Source: Ziziphus jujuba
Lineage: Eukaryota; Streptophyta; Magnoliopsida; Rosales; Rhamnaceae
Reading direction: 5' to 3'
DNA: 64,000 bases
NCBI RefSeq assembly: GCF_031755915.1
Contig: NC_083379.1
Coordinates: 29,202,001 to 29,266,000 of the forward strand
The notes below the pieces were generated by a model. That model was not told the origin of the DNA. It worked only from the letters and a program-made list of their open reading frames with translations, and did no database searches. Position numbers and translations under genes: made by a program. Every line of letters begins with the position of its first letter. Positions within the stretch are counted from its first letter, which is position 1. This document shows positions 13,400-22,030 of the stretch, one piece after another.

Positions 13400-13990
13400 C
13401 TATTAAAAGCTAGACATATGTACCCTTTGTAGAAATTATCATATCTAAGGACTGTAGAAGAAACTTATTGAAACATGCATTTATGTTTATTATAAGCCTA
13501 AATATTGGGAAAGCACCTGCATCCAAATACCTTTAGCGAACTATAGTCCAGTTTAACACCAAATAGCTTCTCCTTCGAAGATAAGTGGCTAAGCATAAGA
13601 GATGTAGCGTACTAATAAGAAGAGTAGCAAACACAAATGATTTATTTGAAAATTTTAATGCCTAAGATGCTTCAACAATCAAAATAAGTCCAACTTCAAC
13701 TATATGCAATGCTTTCATTCCACCACACTGTTTTGCTCATGAGTATTAGTGCAGGAGCGGCATATAAGAATACCAATTGAAAAGACAATGTTCAAACAGT
13801 TTGAACTCACCACCACCACTCGTTTAAACCATTTGGATAGGTAACCCAAATTGTAATTGAATCTACTTTTTGAATCATATAAAAGCTCAAAGAGCTTATG
13901 ATTTTGCCTTCGATAGAACAATCCAAGTATATCTAGTAAATTGATCCAAAAAACTTACGTAGGATATAAATTCTTTTGAAGACAGGTAAG
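13400..13990 (-). pseudogene. Copia relic A: integrase core remnant
   Basis: Minus-strand translation in two frames gives an FLDQFTRYTWIVL segment near 13930-13960 and a SGGGEFK segment near 13800-13815, the second-aspartate region of the copia integrase with the aspartate itself not preserved. Downstream fragments resemble the region around the A..LLNR / PY..L.. blocks. Several stops and at least one frameshift separate them. Confidence 0.6.
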
Positions 13991-13999
13991 GAGAAGGAC

Positions 14000-14577
14000 C
14001 TTGTAGATCCATATTAATTAAATGCTATTATGGAATTCAGAGAAAAACAAGAACGAAAAATAGTAAAGAATACAAACAGCAATTTTAGTGAGGTTCAACC
14101 AATAGTTGCCTACATCCTCGTGCTCAAGTTCTGAGCTTCTGTTTTTATTATCAAATGAGGAAATCACAAGCTTAACGGATTCTTCAATGGTGAATCAAAC
14201 AGAAAACACCCAAACCAACCCGTAAGCCCTTTTACACTTTCACACAGCTCACTCATAAAGTTTTCACAAAGAAACATCAATTTCCCTTATAGAACCCTTT
14301 GAAGAATTGAAACAGTAAAGAAAGATTTGCATTTTCTCTCTCAAATCCTGAAAATCAACTCAAGTATATGTTGCAACTCTGTAATTCTACTACTACTCGA
14401 AGAAGAAGAAAGAATGTTTATATTAATCTGAAAAACTCCAAAACGTCGTCATTCCTCTTAAACTAACTTAAGCTCATTTAAAAATGTTATCATTTCATCC
14501 TGTTGTTTCGTCCTCTTCTTTTCTTAACTTTGAGCACCTGTTCGAATATCTGAAGCATAATAGAACTTCACATTTCT
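14000..14577. other. Non-coding interval inside copia relic A
   Basis: Between the integrase core and the gag-pre-integrase remnant of relic A, the sequence (about 14030-14570) does not translate into recognisable copia protein. It contains AGAAGAAGAAAGAA and a possible inserted fragment starting near 14020, but I find no clear TSD. Confidence 0.4.
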
Positions 14578-15224
14578 TCAGCTCTTGAGGATTAATTCTT
14601 CATAAATGCAAAGGGCAATATATCGTGTATTGGAGAGAGTAAAGGGAAGCCGTTTAATTTTTCTCATTGCAATTGAGAAACAAAAAGAAATTTTATTATC
14701 TTTAGGTACTCCTAGATTGCATTGTTTCATTACATGCTTGGTAATGGTCAAGGATAGATGGCCTAACATTTTATGCCATAAAGAAATTGAATCACTTTTG
14801 GACCATTTTTTTGCAAATAAAACACTAGGAAAAATTGAACTATTATAACTGGAAGACTTACAATTTCTCAATGAATTTGAATTAGTATTTCATACAATCG
14901 AAGGTCCCTTGGTACATCCACGGTTATTTGGCTGAGCTTTATTTGCTACAAAGTAATAAAGTCCATCAAAATGCTTGCATTCTAGAAATGCTACAACTAT
15001 ACACTAAAAGTTGATGTCTCTAGCCAATTCTTCACAAAACAAACCTTTTGAATAAAATTCAAAGTAGACATCTTATCAAAAGTAAATTTTAAGTTAGTAA
15101 CAATGTTCTTTGCTATTTTAGGCACATGCAAAATATTTTTTAGATATAAAATTGTTTTCAACAAAGAAGAAAGCAAGGATGAATTGCCAGTTCGAAGTAT
15201 GACCAAACCTTCTCCATTGGCCAT
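14578..15224 (-). pseudogene. Copia relic A: protease-side spacer and gag-pre-integrase
   Basis: Minus-strand frame 14997-15224 begins with an ANGEGLVI segment and contains LKNILHVPKIAKN, the conserved block downstream of the copia protease. Frame 14578-14871 contains SISLWHKMLGHLS and ITKHVMKQCNLGV, which is the gag-pre-integrase zinc-binding region with its first His pair. The Cys pair region is damaged. The two frames are separated by a frameshift. Confidence 0.8.
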
Positions 15225-15399
15225 TTATATCCTTAATAAACTCGTAAACTATTGTTTATCTAATAAAATGGTAGGATCAAACCTACAATGAATCATAACA
15301 TTTGAGATTGGGTACCAATTTGGATAGAGTAAAGTACCAAGGATGGTAGCCATGGTATTTATTGATGGACTTGAGCTAGCAAAGCCAAAATAGTTAGGA

Positions 15400-15849
15400 G
15401 AGTAGTCATGAAAAGTTTGTTTCAGCTGGAAGCAATTAGGAGCAATATGTCCACCCTATTCCATACATTTGACATTGCATTAGATTGTATTGTTCACAAC
15501 CTCCTCTTCATGTTTTTTAATCTCTGCCATGCTAAAAAGAGTTTGGAGCACCATAATAATTTCTCGGATAATAATTGTTATTAACATAATAATATATTTT
15601 CTAAGCAAGTTCTTTGTCTTGAAATAATTGATTTTCATTATTTCATATGTTGTTGATACAGCTTAATCCAACCGACATTTATATGCTAGAAGCATTGCAC
15701 ATACATCTTGAAGACGCATTAGTTCAGTCCTTAATGTGTGACGAATTTGATCATTTTTAGAGATGTGATTTTTAGCGGATGCAAGAGCATTATGGTGCTT
15801 TAAAGAGATATTTGATAAGCCATTGTAGTTTATATCTGTTCAATAGTTA
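15400..15849 (-). pseudogene. Copia relic A: gag C-terminus and zinc knuckle
   Basis: On the minus strand near 15420-15480 there is a nucleocapsid-type knuckle with C...C....GGHIAPNC spacing, containing one stop. Upstream (about 15660-15740) the translation resembles the LR.EL..LQDVCAMLLAYK-type C-terminal gag block of this copia group. The rest of gag is missing at the point where the younger copia element begins. Confidence 0.55.
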
Positions 15850-15853
15850 TTTT

Positions 15854-16028
15854 TGATAGAGATTAGGTAGTTCTCTTGTAATTATCCTTAAGCTTATGTA
15901 AATAGATTTTGATTAATCTCTTGTTGTATACTTATCTTCACTACCTATCCATTGTGTACTCTGTATAAATACCAGCTTTACTATATCAATAAATTAAGCT
16001 TTTCCAATTATTTGTTTAAGTATTTACA
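15854..16028 (+). repeat. 5' LTR of the copia element
   Basis: Begins TGATAGAGATTAGG and ends AAGTATTTACA. It matches 19860-20065 except for about eleven substitutions and the lack of a 31-bp duplication. TGTATAAATACC near 15961-15972 is a likely TATA box for the element's transcript. Confidence 0.92.
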
Positions 16029-16040
16029 TGGTATCAAAGC
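16029..16040 (+). other. Primer-binding site of the copia element
   Basis: TGGTATCAAAGC follows the LTR immediately. It matches the plant initiator-Met tRNA 3' complement (TGGTATCAGAGC) with one mismatch. Confidence 0.88.
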
Positions 16041-16112
16041 ATTAAAAAGCTTTAACAGAGTCCTTGTCTCATCCGATCCTATCTGTGCCATTTTTTTTTT
16101 ATCTCCTTTTCC

Positions 16113-16853
16113 ATGGCTCTACACACTCCAATCTCCTCTGCTCCTTCTTCTTCTATGACTGGTAATCCAAATTTTGACTTTGCCAATCTGGTCTTCATTA
16201 ATGTTGCTACCCAGGCACCAATTCGGCTCACCCCAATTAACTTTTTTACGTGGAAAGCACAGTGGGATGCTCTCCTTTATGGATATGCACTCACAGGATA
16301 TATTGATGGTTCTCTCCCTTACCCATCTCCATCTTCTAATCTGCGTTATTTATTTTGGACTAGGCAAGATCAGCTTCTTTTTGGATCCCTTTTGGCCTCT
16401 TTATCTTCTGATCTTGCCTCAATGGTAGCTTCTGCAAAAACATCACAGGAATTGTGGAACAAACTCCATCTCACTTATGCAAAGCCGTCACGATCACGGA
16501 TCAATCGCCTTCGAGAGAAGCTTGTTTGCCCACAAGGTTCACGTAGCCTCACCACTTATATGTTTGAAATTAAAGCAGCAGCTGATGAATTAGCCATGCT
16601 TCAAGAACCACTGAAAGATAAAGAGATCACTATTTATATCCTAAATGGATTAAAGCTTGATCTAAAAGAAATCTACGCTGCCTTACGTTCTAGAGACACT
16701 GAGATTTCGTTTGAAGACCTTCATGAAAGATTATTGGAGTATAAGGCATATATTCACAAATCAGACATTACCATTTCAGATGAAACACCTTTGCTGGACC
16801 ATGTTACTACTAAAAATAATGGCAGCCATACATTCATTCGCACCTCTCGATAG
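16113..16853 (+). pseudogene. Copia gag, truncated by an in-frame stop before the zinc knuckle
   Basis: The 246-codon frame starts at the ATG after a short leader. It encodes the copia-type gag/UBN2 domain: a NFFTWKAQWDALL segment near residues 43-55, the ELWNKL...Y motif in the middle, and a helical C-terminal half ending in LHERLLEYKAYIH. A TAG at 16851-16853 ends it. The same frame continues after the stop into the nucleocapsid knuckle, so the stop is probably a mutation rather than the natural end. The protein would multimerise into virus-like particles in the cytoplasm if intact. Confidence 0.85.
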
Positions 16854-17132
16854 AAATCAGGTTCCAAATTTCCTCACACCTCTCGGCCTCCTTTGTCCTC
16901 AATTCCTTCCTCTAGGTCTTATCGTGGTCGTTGTCAGCTATGTGGACAATTGGGACACTTGGCCAGATTTTGTTATCAATTGAAAAATCAATGGGCTTCT
17001 ATTCACCAACAAGGAATCTTACCTACTCCTCGGGCCACTCCTCTACCACAAGCCTACTATTTAGGTCAGCAGGTTCAATCTGTTCCTTCCTCTCATATAC
17101 CTTGGCTTCTTGATTCAGGTGCTTCTTCATAA
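16854..17132 (+). pseudogene. Copia nucleocapsid zinc knuckle and protease active site
   Basis: In the same frame as gag, the sequence encodes a CQLCGQLGHLARFC knuckle (CX2CX4HX4C) near 16930-16975 and then WLLDSGASS near 17105-17130, with the aspartic-protease DSG triad. The frame stops right after this motif and the coding sequence continues one frame over, consistent with a one-base loss near 17130. Confidence 0.88.
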
Positions 17133-17874
17133 TCTGTCTGCTCATTCTGACTATGATGGAACTGACGAAATTATGGTTGGCAATGGTAATGGTTTACAAA
17201 TTACTAATATTGGTTCCACTCATCTTCCTGCTCACAATAGATCCTTTCATTTATCTAATGTTTTATGTGTCCCACAAATGATCAAGAATTTGGTATCAGT
17301 CTCTGAATTTTGTACTAACAATAATACTACTATTGAATTCTCACCCACTGGTTTTCTTGTAAAGGACATACCAACGGGAGTGACACTGCTTCGAGGACCA
17401 AATAAAGAAGGCATCTATAAGTGGCCATTTCAGTCAAATAATTCCAGAATCACTCCACCCTTAGTTTCTTTTTCTACTGTCAAAACTTTCTACAAAGTTT
17501 GGCATCTTCGCTTAGGTTATCCATCCAATAAAGTCCTACGTCATTTAATTTCATTTTTTTCTTTACCTGTCTCCTCATCTAAAAGTTTTATTTGTAATCC
17601 ATGCAAATGTAATAAAGCTCACAAGCTTCCCTTTAATATTTCCTCTATGACTTCTTCTAAACCTTTACAATTATTATATTCTGATGTATGGGGTCCTACA
17701 CCTATTACCTCCATTGATGGCTATAAATATTATGTCATTTTTGTTAACCATTTCACAAAATATGTCTGGTTTTATCCTTTAAAACAAAAGTTTGAAGTGT
17801 TATCAGTTTTTGTTAAATTTAAAATAAATGTCAAAAAATTTTTAACACCAAATCATTTCTTTTTACTCATATAA
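17110..17874 (+). pseudogene. Copia protease tail, gag-pre-integrase and start of integrase
   Basis: This frame carries the protease tail and spacer (IMVGNGNGLQI, SNVLCVPQMIKNLVSV), the gag-pre-integrase zinc-binding segment (VWHLRLGYPS with a following CNPCKCNKAHKLPF pair of Cys), and the first half of the integrase core with LLYSDVWGPTP containing the first catalytic Asp. Its initial Met is not a real start. The frame is lost near 17860, just before the second catalytic region, where the usual Asp appears as Tyr in the shifted frame. Confidence 0.88.
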
Positions 17875-18268
17875 TGGAAGTGAATTTTTAAAACTAAAAT
17901 CTTTTTTTGAAACAACTGGTGTCACTGATTTTCTATCACCATCCTATATGCCAGAGCATAATGGTTGGCGTCATAGACATATTAGGGAAACTAGCTTAGC
18001 CTTATTATCACATGCAGGCTTACCCTTAAAATTTTGGTCTTATGGTTTCCAAATAGCAGTTTATTTAATCAATAGATTATCTTCTTCTACTCTTCATTTT
18101 AAATCTCCATTATCCAGTCCGCAAGATGTGTCAATTCTCTCACAAGGTATTTCTTCTCTTGAAACCTCCTCTATACCTATGGACCCACAGACCACACCAA
18201 GTAATCAAATGGGTCGTAAGCATCCAATGTGCACTCGGTCTTAAAATAATATCTTCAAGCCAAAGAAA
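17875..18268 (+). pseudogene. Copia integrase second half, with internal deletion
   Basis: Frame 17948-18244 resumes the integrase with a NGWRHRHIRET segment (the region of the catalytic Glu, normally around N...E..HRHI) and FWSYGFQIAVYLINRL. After LHFKSP the usual integrase C-terminal blocks are absent. The frame passes directly into a Ser/Pro/Gln-rich linker, implying an internal deletion of a few hundred bases. It ends at a stop at 18242-18244. Confidence 0.8.
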
Positions 18269-19077
18269 TTGCTTGATTTTTTCTTAGCAACTTCTCAGTC
18301 TCAGTTGACCAATTTTGAACCTCACAATGTCCCTCAAGCCCTCAAAATTAAACATTGGCGCACTGCTATGTCAGAGGAGTTCAATGCTTTAGTTCAAAAT
18401 GAGACATGGGAATTGGTTCCTCCTCACTCCAGTTATAATTTAGTAGGAAATAAATGGGTGTTCAGAATAAAGCGAAACTCTTATGGAACTATGAATCGGT
18501 ACAAATCCCGTTTGGTTGCAAAGGGATATAATCAACGGCCAGGACTTGATTATTCAGAGACTTTCAATCCAGTCATTAAGCCGGCCATAATCCGAATTCT
18601 GTTATCCATTGCTTTGGGTAGGAACTGGCTGTTGCGTTGGCTTGACATTAACAATGCATTTCTTCATGGACATCTCCATGAAGACATTTACATGAAGCAG
18701 GCTCAAGGATTTATTGACTCCTCTCAGCCAGACCATGTTTGCAAACTAAAAAAAGCACTCTATGGGTTGAAACAGGCACCTCGTGCTTGGTACACTGAAT
18801 TGAAGACATTTTTTCTCTCCTACGGGTCTGTCAATTCTGTTTCTGATACATCATTATTTATTTTTCATCAATCTGGTGTTACTCTTTACTTGCTGGTCTA
18901 TGTGGATGACTTGCTGTTGACTAGGAACAATTCTTCATCACTCTCTCTCTCTTTGTTAATGCCCTTTCCCGTGCCTTCTGTCTTAAAGATCTTGGTGATC
19001 TTAATTTTTTCCTTGGCATTGAAGTTACTTAAAATAAGCATGGTCTTCTTCTTACACAACAAAAATATATACATGAT
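18269..19077 (+). pseudogene. Copia reverse transcriptase, frameshifted
   Basis: The frame encodes the copia RT in order: WRTAMSEEFNAL and WELVPP at its start, KWVFRIKRN, YKSRLVAKGYNQ, DYSETFNPV, LDINNAFLHGHL, CKLKKALYGLKQAPRAWY and the catalytic YVDDLLL near 18899-18920. Shortly after YVDD a CT-rich stretch shifts the frame. The remaining RT thumb sequence is found in another frame with a stop near 19030. Confidence 0.92.
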
Positions 19078-19809
19078 TTGTTGGAAAGAACTCATATGCT
19101 TGATACTAAGGAGGTCACTACACCCATGTCTACATCGGCCTCTCTCACTCTCATGGATGGAACCAATCTCACTGATGCCACTCAGTATCGAAAAATCGTT
19201 GGTAGTTTTCAGTACCTCTCTTTGACACGTCCAGACATTTCTTTTGCTGTAAACAAACTATCACAGTTTATGCACAAGCCTATGGAACTTCACTGGGCAG
19301 CTGTCAAATGGCTTCTTCGATATCTCAAAGGTACGAGTTCTTTTGGTCTCTTTCTTCGTCGGCATTCCTCTTTCTCTCTTCATCCTTATTGTGATGCTAA
19401 TTGGGCTGGTAATAAAGATGATAGCACCTCAACTTCGGCCTATATTATGTGCCTTGGTTCCAATCCAATCTCTTGGATGTCCAAGAAGCAGAGAACGGTT
19501 TCTCGCTCTTCCACTGAGGCTGAATATCGCTCAGTGGCTACTGCCACGTCCGAGTTATGTTGGCTTCGTTCTTTGTTGTTTGAGTTACAACTACCTCTTC
19601 CTCAAGTTCCTATCATTTACTGTGATAATGTAAGCACCACATATATTTGTGCCAATCTTATTCTTCATTCCAAAATGAAGCACATTCAAGTGGATTTCCA
19701 TTTTGTTCGAGAGAAAGTCTTTGCTGGTGAGCTTCGTGTCTGCCATATTTCTAGCAAAGATCAACTTGCTGATGCCTTGACAAAGCCTTTGTCCAAACAA
19801 TGGTTGTAG
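19078..19809 (+). pseudogene. Copia RT tail and RNase H
   Basis: The frame carries the connection block YRKIVGSFQYLSLTRPDI, LSQFMHKPMELHW and the RNase H domain: YCDANWAG with the catalytic Asp, ISWMSKKQRTVSRSSTEAEY with the catalytic Glu, YCDN, and the tail DQLADALTKPLS just before the stop. It is the best preserved part of the element and ends about 50 bp before the 3' LTR. Confidence 0.93.
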
Positions 19810-19859
19810 TTTCTTCGACCCAAGCAAAGTGTTCTATCATCACTTAGCTTGAGGGGCCA

Positions 19860-20065
19860 TGATAGAGATTAGTTATTTCTCTTGTAATTATCCTTAATCT
19901 TACGTAAATAGATTTTTATTAATCTTTTGTTGTATACTTATCTTCACTACCTATCCATTACGTACTTTGTATAAATACCAGCTATCCATTACGTACTTTG
20001 TATAAATACCAGCTTTACTAAATCAATGAATTAAGCTTTTCCAATTATTTGTTTAAGTATTTACA
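19860..20065 (+). repeat. 3' LTR of the copia element, with a 31-bp internal duplication
   Basis: Matches 15854-16028 but contains a perfect tandem repeat of 31 bp (unit starting TATCCATTACGTAC, at about 19951-20012) covering the TATAAATACC motif. That motif is therefore present twice. The duplication is absent from the 5' LTR, so it arose after insertion. Confidence 0.9.
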
Positions 20066-20258
20066 ATATTGATATATTTGGAGATATCATTTTTATTGAC
20101 ATATATAATTCATATAGTTAGTTATGATAACAGAGTCCTAAGCATACTTATATATATTGGTAAAGTGTAATCATGTTATATAAGTACTAGGTTTTGTTCA
20201 ATAAAATATTTATCTTTTCCATATGCTTTAATTTCTCATATGGTATCAACGTGCCTAA
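20066..20258 (+). mobile_element. Fragment of another copia LTR with primer-binding site
   Basis: The segment looks like the R-U5 end of an LTR. It has TTCAATAAAATATTTATC and ends near TTTCTCA (20238). Four bases after its end, TGGTATCAACGT (20241-20252) resembles the initiator-Met tRNA primer site. The rest of this element is not recognisable, and the next solo LTR is inserted 6 bases after the primer site. Confidence 0.5.
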
Positions 20259-20491
20259 TGTCACGGACTTGTTTGTTTACCCTTCAAGCCGTGCGGCCTT
20301 AGTTGCTATTCCGACCCTTTGTTGCAACTAAGTAAGCCTTTTGCTCACTAAAAGAGAAAGCTAAGCAAAGAAAGCTAGAGCACAAAGAGAGTTTGGGAGA
20401 ATGAAAGTATATTGCTTAAAAGAGAGCTTTACAAGTGTAGCTTGGATTCTTGAATCCTTGGATGTTCATTCCACAAATGAGGGTTCACCCC

Positions 20492-20501
20492 CTTTATATA
20501 G
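20492..20501 (-). promoter_or_regulatory. TATA box of the solo LTR
   Basis: TATATAAAGG on the minus strand, with a GC-richer leader downstream and the HSE-like cluster upstream. Confidence 0.6.
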
Positions 20502-20529
20502 AGGGCTTGGCACGAAGTACGAGGATACA

Positions 20530-20855
20530 ACATTCTAGACCTTGTACACATGGCACTATCCTGGATAAGATTCTAGATAATTCTCCTAGATAGTTCTATG
20601 GACTATTCTAGAAAGCCATCTTACAACATGATCCTAGAATGTTCTAGAAAGGTACATAAGTCTTAGATTGTTCTATAGGATTCTAGAACCTTCCAGAGAT
20701 CTCTTGAGTCATCTAGAACCTTCTAGACTTCTCTTGAATCATCTATAACTTTCTAGAATTCTCTTATCTAGAAGCTTCTAGAATCTTCCGGACCCCTCCA
20801 GATTTCTCTTGAATTATCATGAATTCTCATGGAGAGTCTTGAATATTCCGGATAA
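20530..20855 (-). promoter_or_regulatory. Cluster of heat-shock-element-like palindromes in the LTR U3
   Basis: Heat-shock factors bind alternating nGAAn units. This stretch holds several runs of them: GAAgcTTCtaGAAtcTTC plus cgGA (20771-20792), TTCtaGAAccTTCcaGAg (20681-20698), GAAtgTTCtaGAA (20637-20649), GAAccTTCtaGAc (20716-20728), TTCtaGAAtTC (20751-20761), GAAtaTTCcgGA (20841-20852) and an isolated TTCTAGAA (20606-20613). They lie roughly 100-350 bp upstream of the minus-strand TATA box. Heat inducibility is inference from motif content only. Confidence 0.55.
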
Positions 20856-20897
20856 GCCTCAAGGATTCCTCCATATTCATGCGGAACGTGACACTAA

Positions 20898-21059
20898 ATA
20901 CTCCACCGAGACTAAATTTATCTTTCCTCTTCTATGTTCTTCTTTTCCTCAATACAATGACAACCCCTTGAACACCAGCATCTAACTTCCACTATTGTTG
21001 ATCCATTCCAAATTAGTAACAAACATGCTTTTTCCAATCACGATTGTGTGGTTATAGAT
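20898..21059. other. Unassigned sequence between LTR fragments
   Basis: Probably leader or early gag sequence of the copia whose LTR end lies at 20066-20240, by position only. No clear gag motif could be read in any frame. Confidence 0.3.
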
Positions 21060-21663
21060 ATTGTAACACAAGCCCCACTATTTTCTAAAACAAAAAGTCA
21101 ATTTCAAATTTGGAAAGTAGTTGATAGTTTTCCAAACAAGCTGTCTTTGTCTAATCACCAGCAAGTTTAGGCTCCAAATCAGCTCCAATATGCCATGTAG
21201 GATGAAAATAGGATTAAAACCACTTCCCATACGTTGCCCTTGATATGGAATGATCAAAGCTTGCTTGAAATGCAAGTAAAGTCCTTCTCAGCGCCTAAAT
21301 CACCAAAACCAGCCATGTTGAAGGCTTGTGCGCAAATGATGATCTTGGATGTCTTTGCTTCTACCTTGACATGATTCAATGGTCTCTTGGTGAGCTCAAT
21401 CACGTTCAGAGGCTAACAAACTAGTCTCTTGCTGACAACATCCCGGATCCACTTGTGCCTTCATAACTTGGATGCACAGTACAGGTTTTGAATCTTCAGG
21501 TATTATCATACCTTTTTTAGATTTAATAACACCTTATATGAAGCTAACCAAATTGTCCTTAAACCTCTTAGCTTGTACTTCAGTAATTGGTCCCGTCTTC
21601 AGTTGCATAAGATCAGCACCCCAGCATGTAGTTGATTGTACGGGTACAACAAATTCGCATCAA
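21060..21663 (-). mobile_element. Diverged LTR fragment related to the gypsy element at 22434-30679
   Basis: Collinear similarity to the gypsy LTR is visible in two blocks. CTCCAAATCAGCTCCAATATG and ACGTTGCCCTTG (21171-21245) match 23060-23135, and ATTGTCCTTAAACCTCTTAGC plus GATCAGCACCCCAGC (21550-21626) match 23465-23537. It ends in AAATTCGCATCA at 21663, the same terminus as the gypsy LTR (GATTCGCATCA). Immediately beyond this end lies 5S-rRNA-like sequence. Many differences show it belongs to an older copy or sister family. Confidence 0.65.
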
Positions 21664-21732
21664 CTTAGAAGTTAAGCATGTTTAAGCTAGAGCATTAATT
21701 CTAGGATGGATGACTTATTGCAAAGCTCATGG
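21664..21732 (+). pseudogene. 5S-rRNA-like sequence (3' two thirds), degenerate
   Basis: The bases AGTTAAGCATGTTTAAGC, AGAGCATTAATTCTAGGATG and GATGACTTATTGCAAAGC align in order with the plant 5S rRNA blocks around its internal promoter (A box, intermediate element, C box) with substitutions in each. The 5' third is missing. It is too degenerate to be a working 5S gene and lies where a Cassandra LTR would carry it. Confidence 0.65.
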
Positions 21733-22030
21733 CAAAAAATCCGATACTGAGTACGATGGCTAAATGGGGTACAATATTAACATAGAGAGACAAGTCAGCC
21801 AATGAAGACGGGGTGTTAAAACTGATATCAAAGCCTATACCCAATCAAAAATGTCCTAGCAAGGATGCTGGCCCTAAGGGAGTAGATTATGATGACCAGT
21901 GTGGGCTGGTATGAGGTACTAGCAAGTACGTAGTGTCCAATTCCACATCATCCAGGTGTATATCAGGGGATGATTCAAATGTAATAATAGTTACTCTTAT
22001 AATGTTAAGGCCTTTTTTAAGCAGTTAGCG
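21664..22030 (+). mobile_element. Cassandra-like TRIM relic
   Basis: Cassandra elements are small non-coding LTR elements whose LTR carries a 5S-rRNA-derived promoter. Here a 5S-like block (to 21732) is followed by an LTR-end-like GACGGGGTGTTA (21808-21819). Next comes a degenerate primer site CTGATATCAAAGCC (21822-21835), then a roughly 100-bp internal part with GGATGCTGGCCCTAAGGG and GACCAGTGTGGGCTGG. A second LTR-like start with TGTCCAATTCCACATC follows near 21940. The left part of the first LTR was cut by the gypsy LTR, and the second LTR fades out near 22030. There is no coding capacity, as expected. Confidence 0.6.

Larger units (their letters stand above)
5940..15849 (-). mobile_element. 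Old Ty1/copia relic, minus strand, split by nested insertions
   Basis: Read on the minus strand from right to left, decayed copia domains follow one another in family order: gag with a zinc knuckle (about 15430-15849), protease-side spacer and gag-pre-integrase (14578-15224), integrase (about 13400-13990), reverse transcriptase (about 12450-12960), and RNase H (11882-12000 and 9874-10123). The last codons continue across the hAT insertion to the left of 5969, followed by a purine-rich stretch near 5946-5960 that would be the polypurine tract. Many stops and frameshifts make it non-functional. It is interrupted by 10129-11876 and by 5970-9865. Its 5' LTR is not visible; the younger copia element starts where its gag breaks off. 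Confidence 0.75.
15854..20065 (+). mobile_element. Ty1/copia retrotransposon, defective, plus strand
   Basis: The element has two LTRs (175 and 206 bp) with TG...CA ends, a primer-binding site directly after the first, a purine-rich tract (TTGAGGGGCCA) directly before the second, and domains in copia order gag-PR-INT-RT-RH. Flanking pentamers are ATTTT (15849-15853) and ATATT (20066-20070), a one-mismatch TSD. The LTRs differ at about eleven positions plus a 31-bp duplication, so the insertion is old. An in-frame stop after gag, a frameshift at the protease, breaks in the integrase, an internal deletion before RT and a frameshift inside RT make it non-autonomous. Confidence 0.92.
20259..20893 (-). 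mobile_element. Solo LTR (635 bp) rich in TTCTAGAA motifs
   Basis: Ends are TGTCACG and CGTGACA, a 7-bp inverted repeat with TG...CA termini, flanked by the 4-bp direct repeat CTAA (20255-20258 and 20894-20897). Orientation is inferred from a minus-strand TATATAAAGG (20492-20501) followed by a CT-rich leader. The U3 side (20530-20860) holds many TTCTAGAA / GAAnnTTC words. No internal domain is present, so it is a solo LTR left by recombination between the two ends. Confidence 0.75.

Noticed and set aside
21664..21732. A functional 5S rRNA gene
   Set aside because: Only the 3' two thirds align, and the internal promoter boxes carry several substitutions; a TRIM-borne relic fits better.
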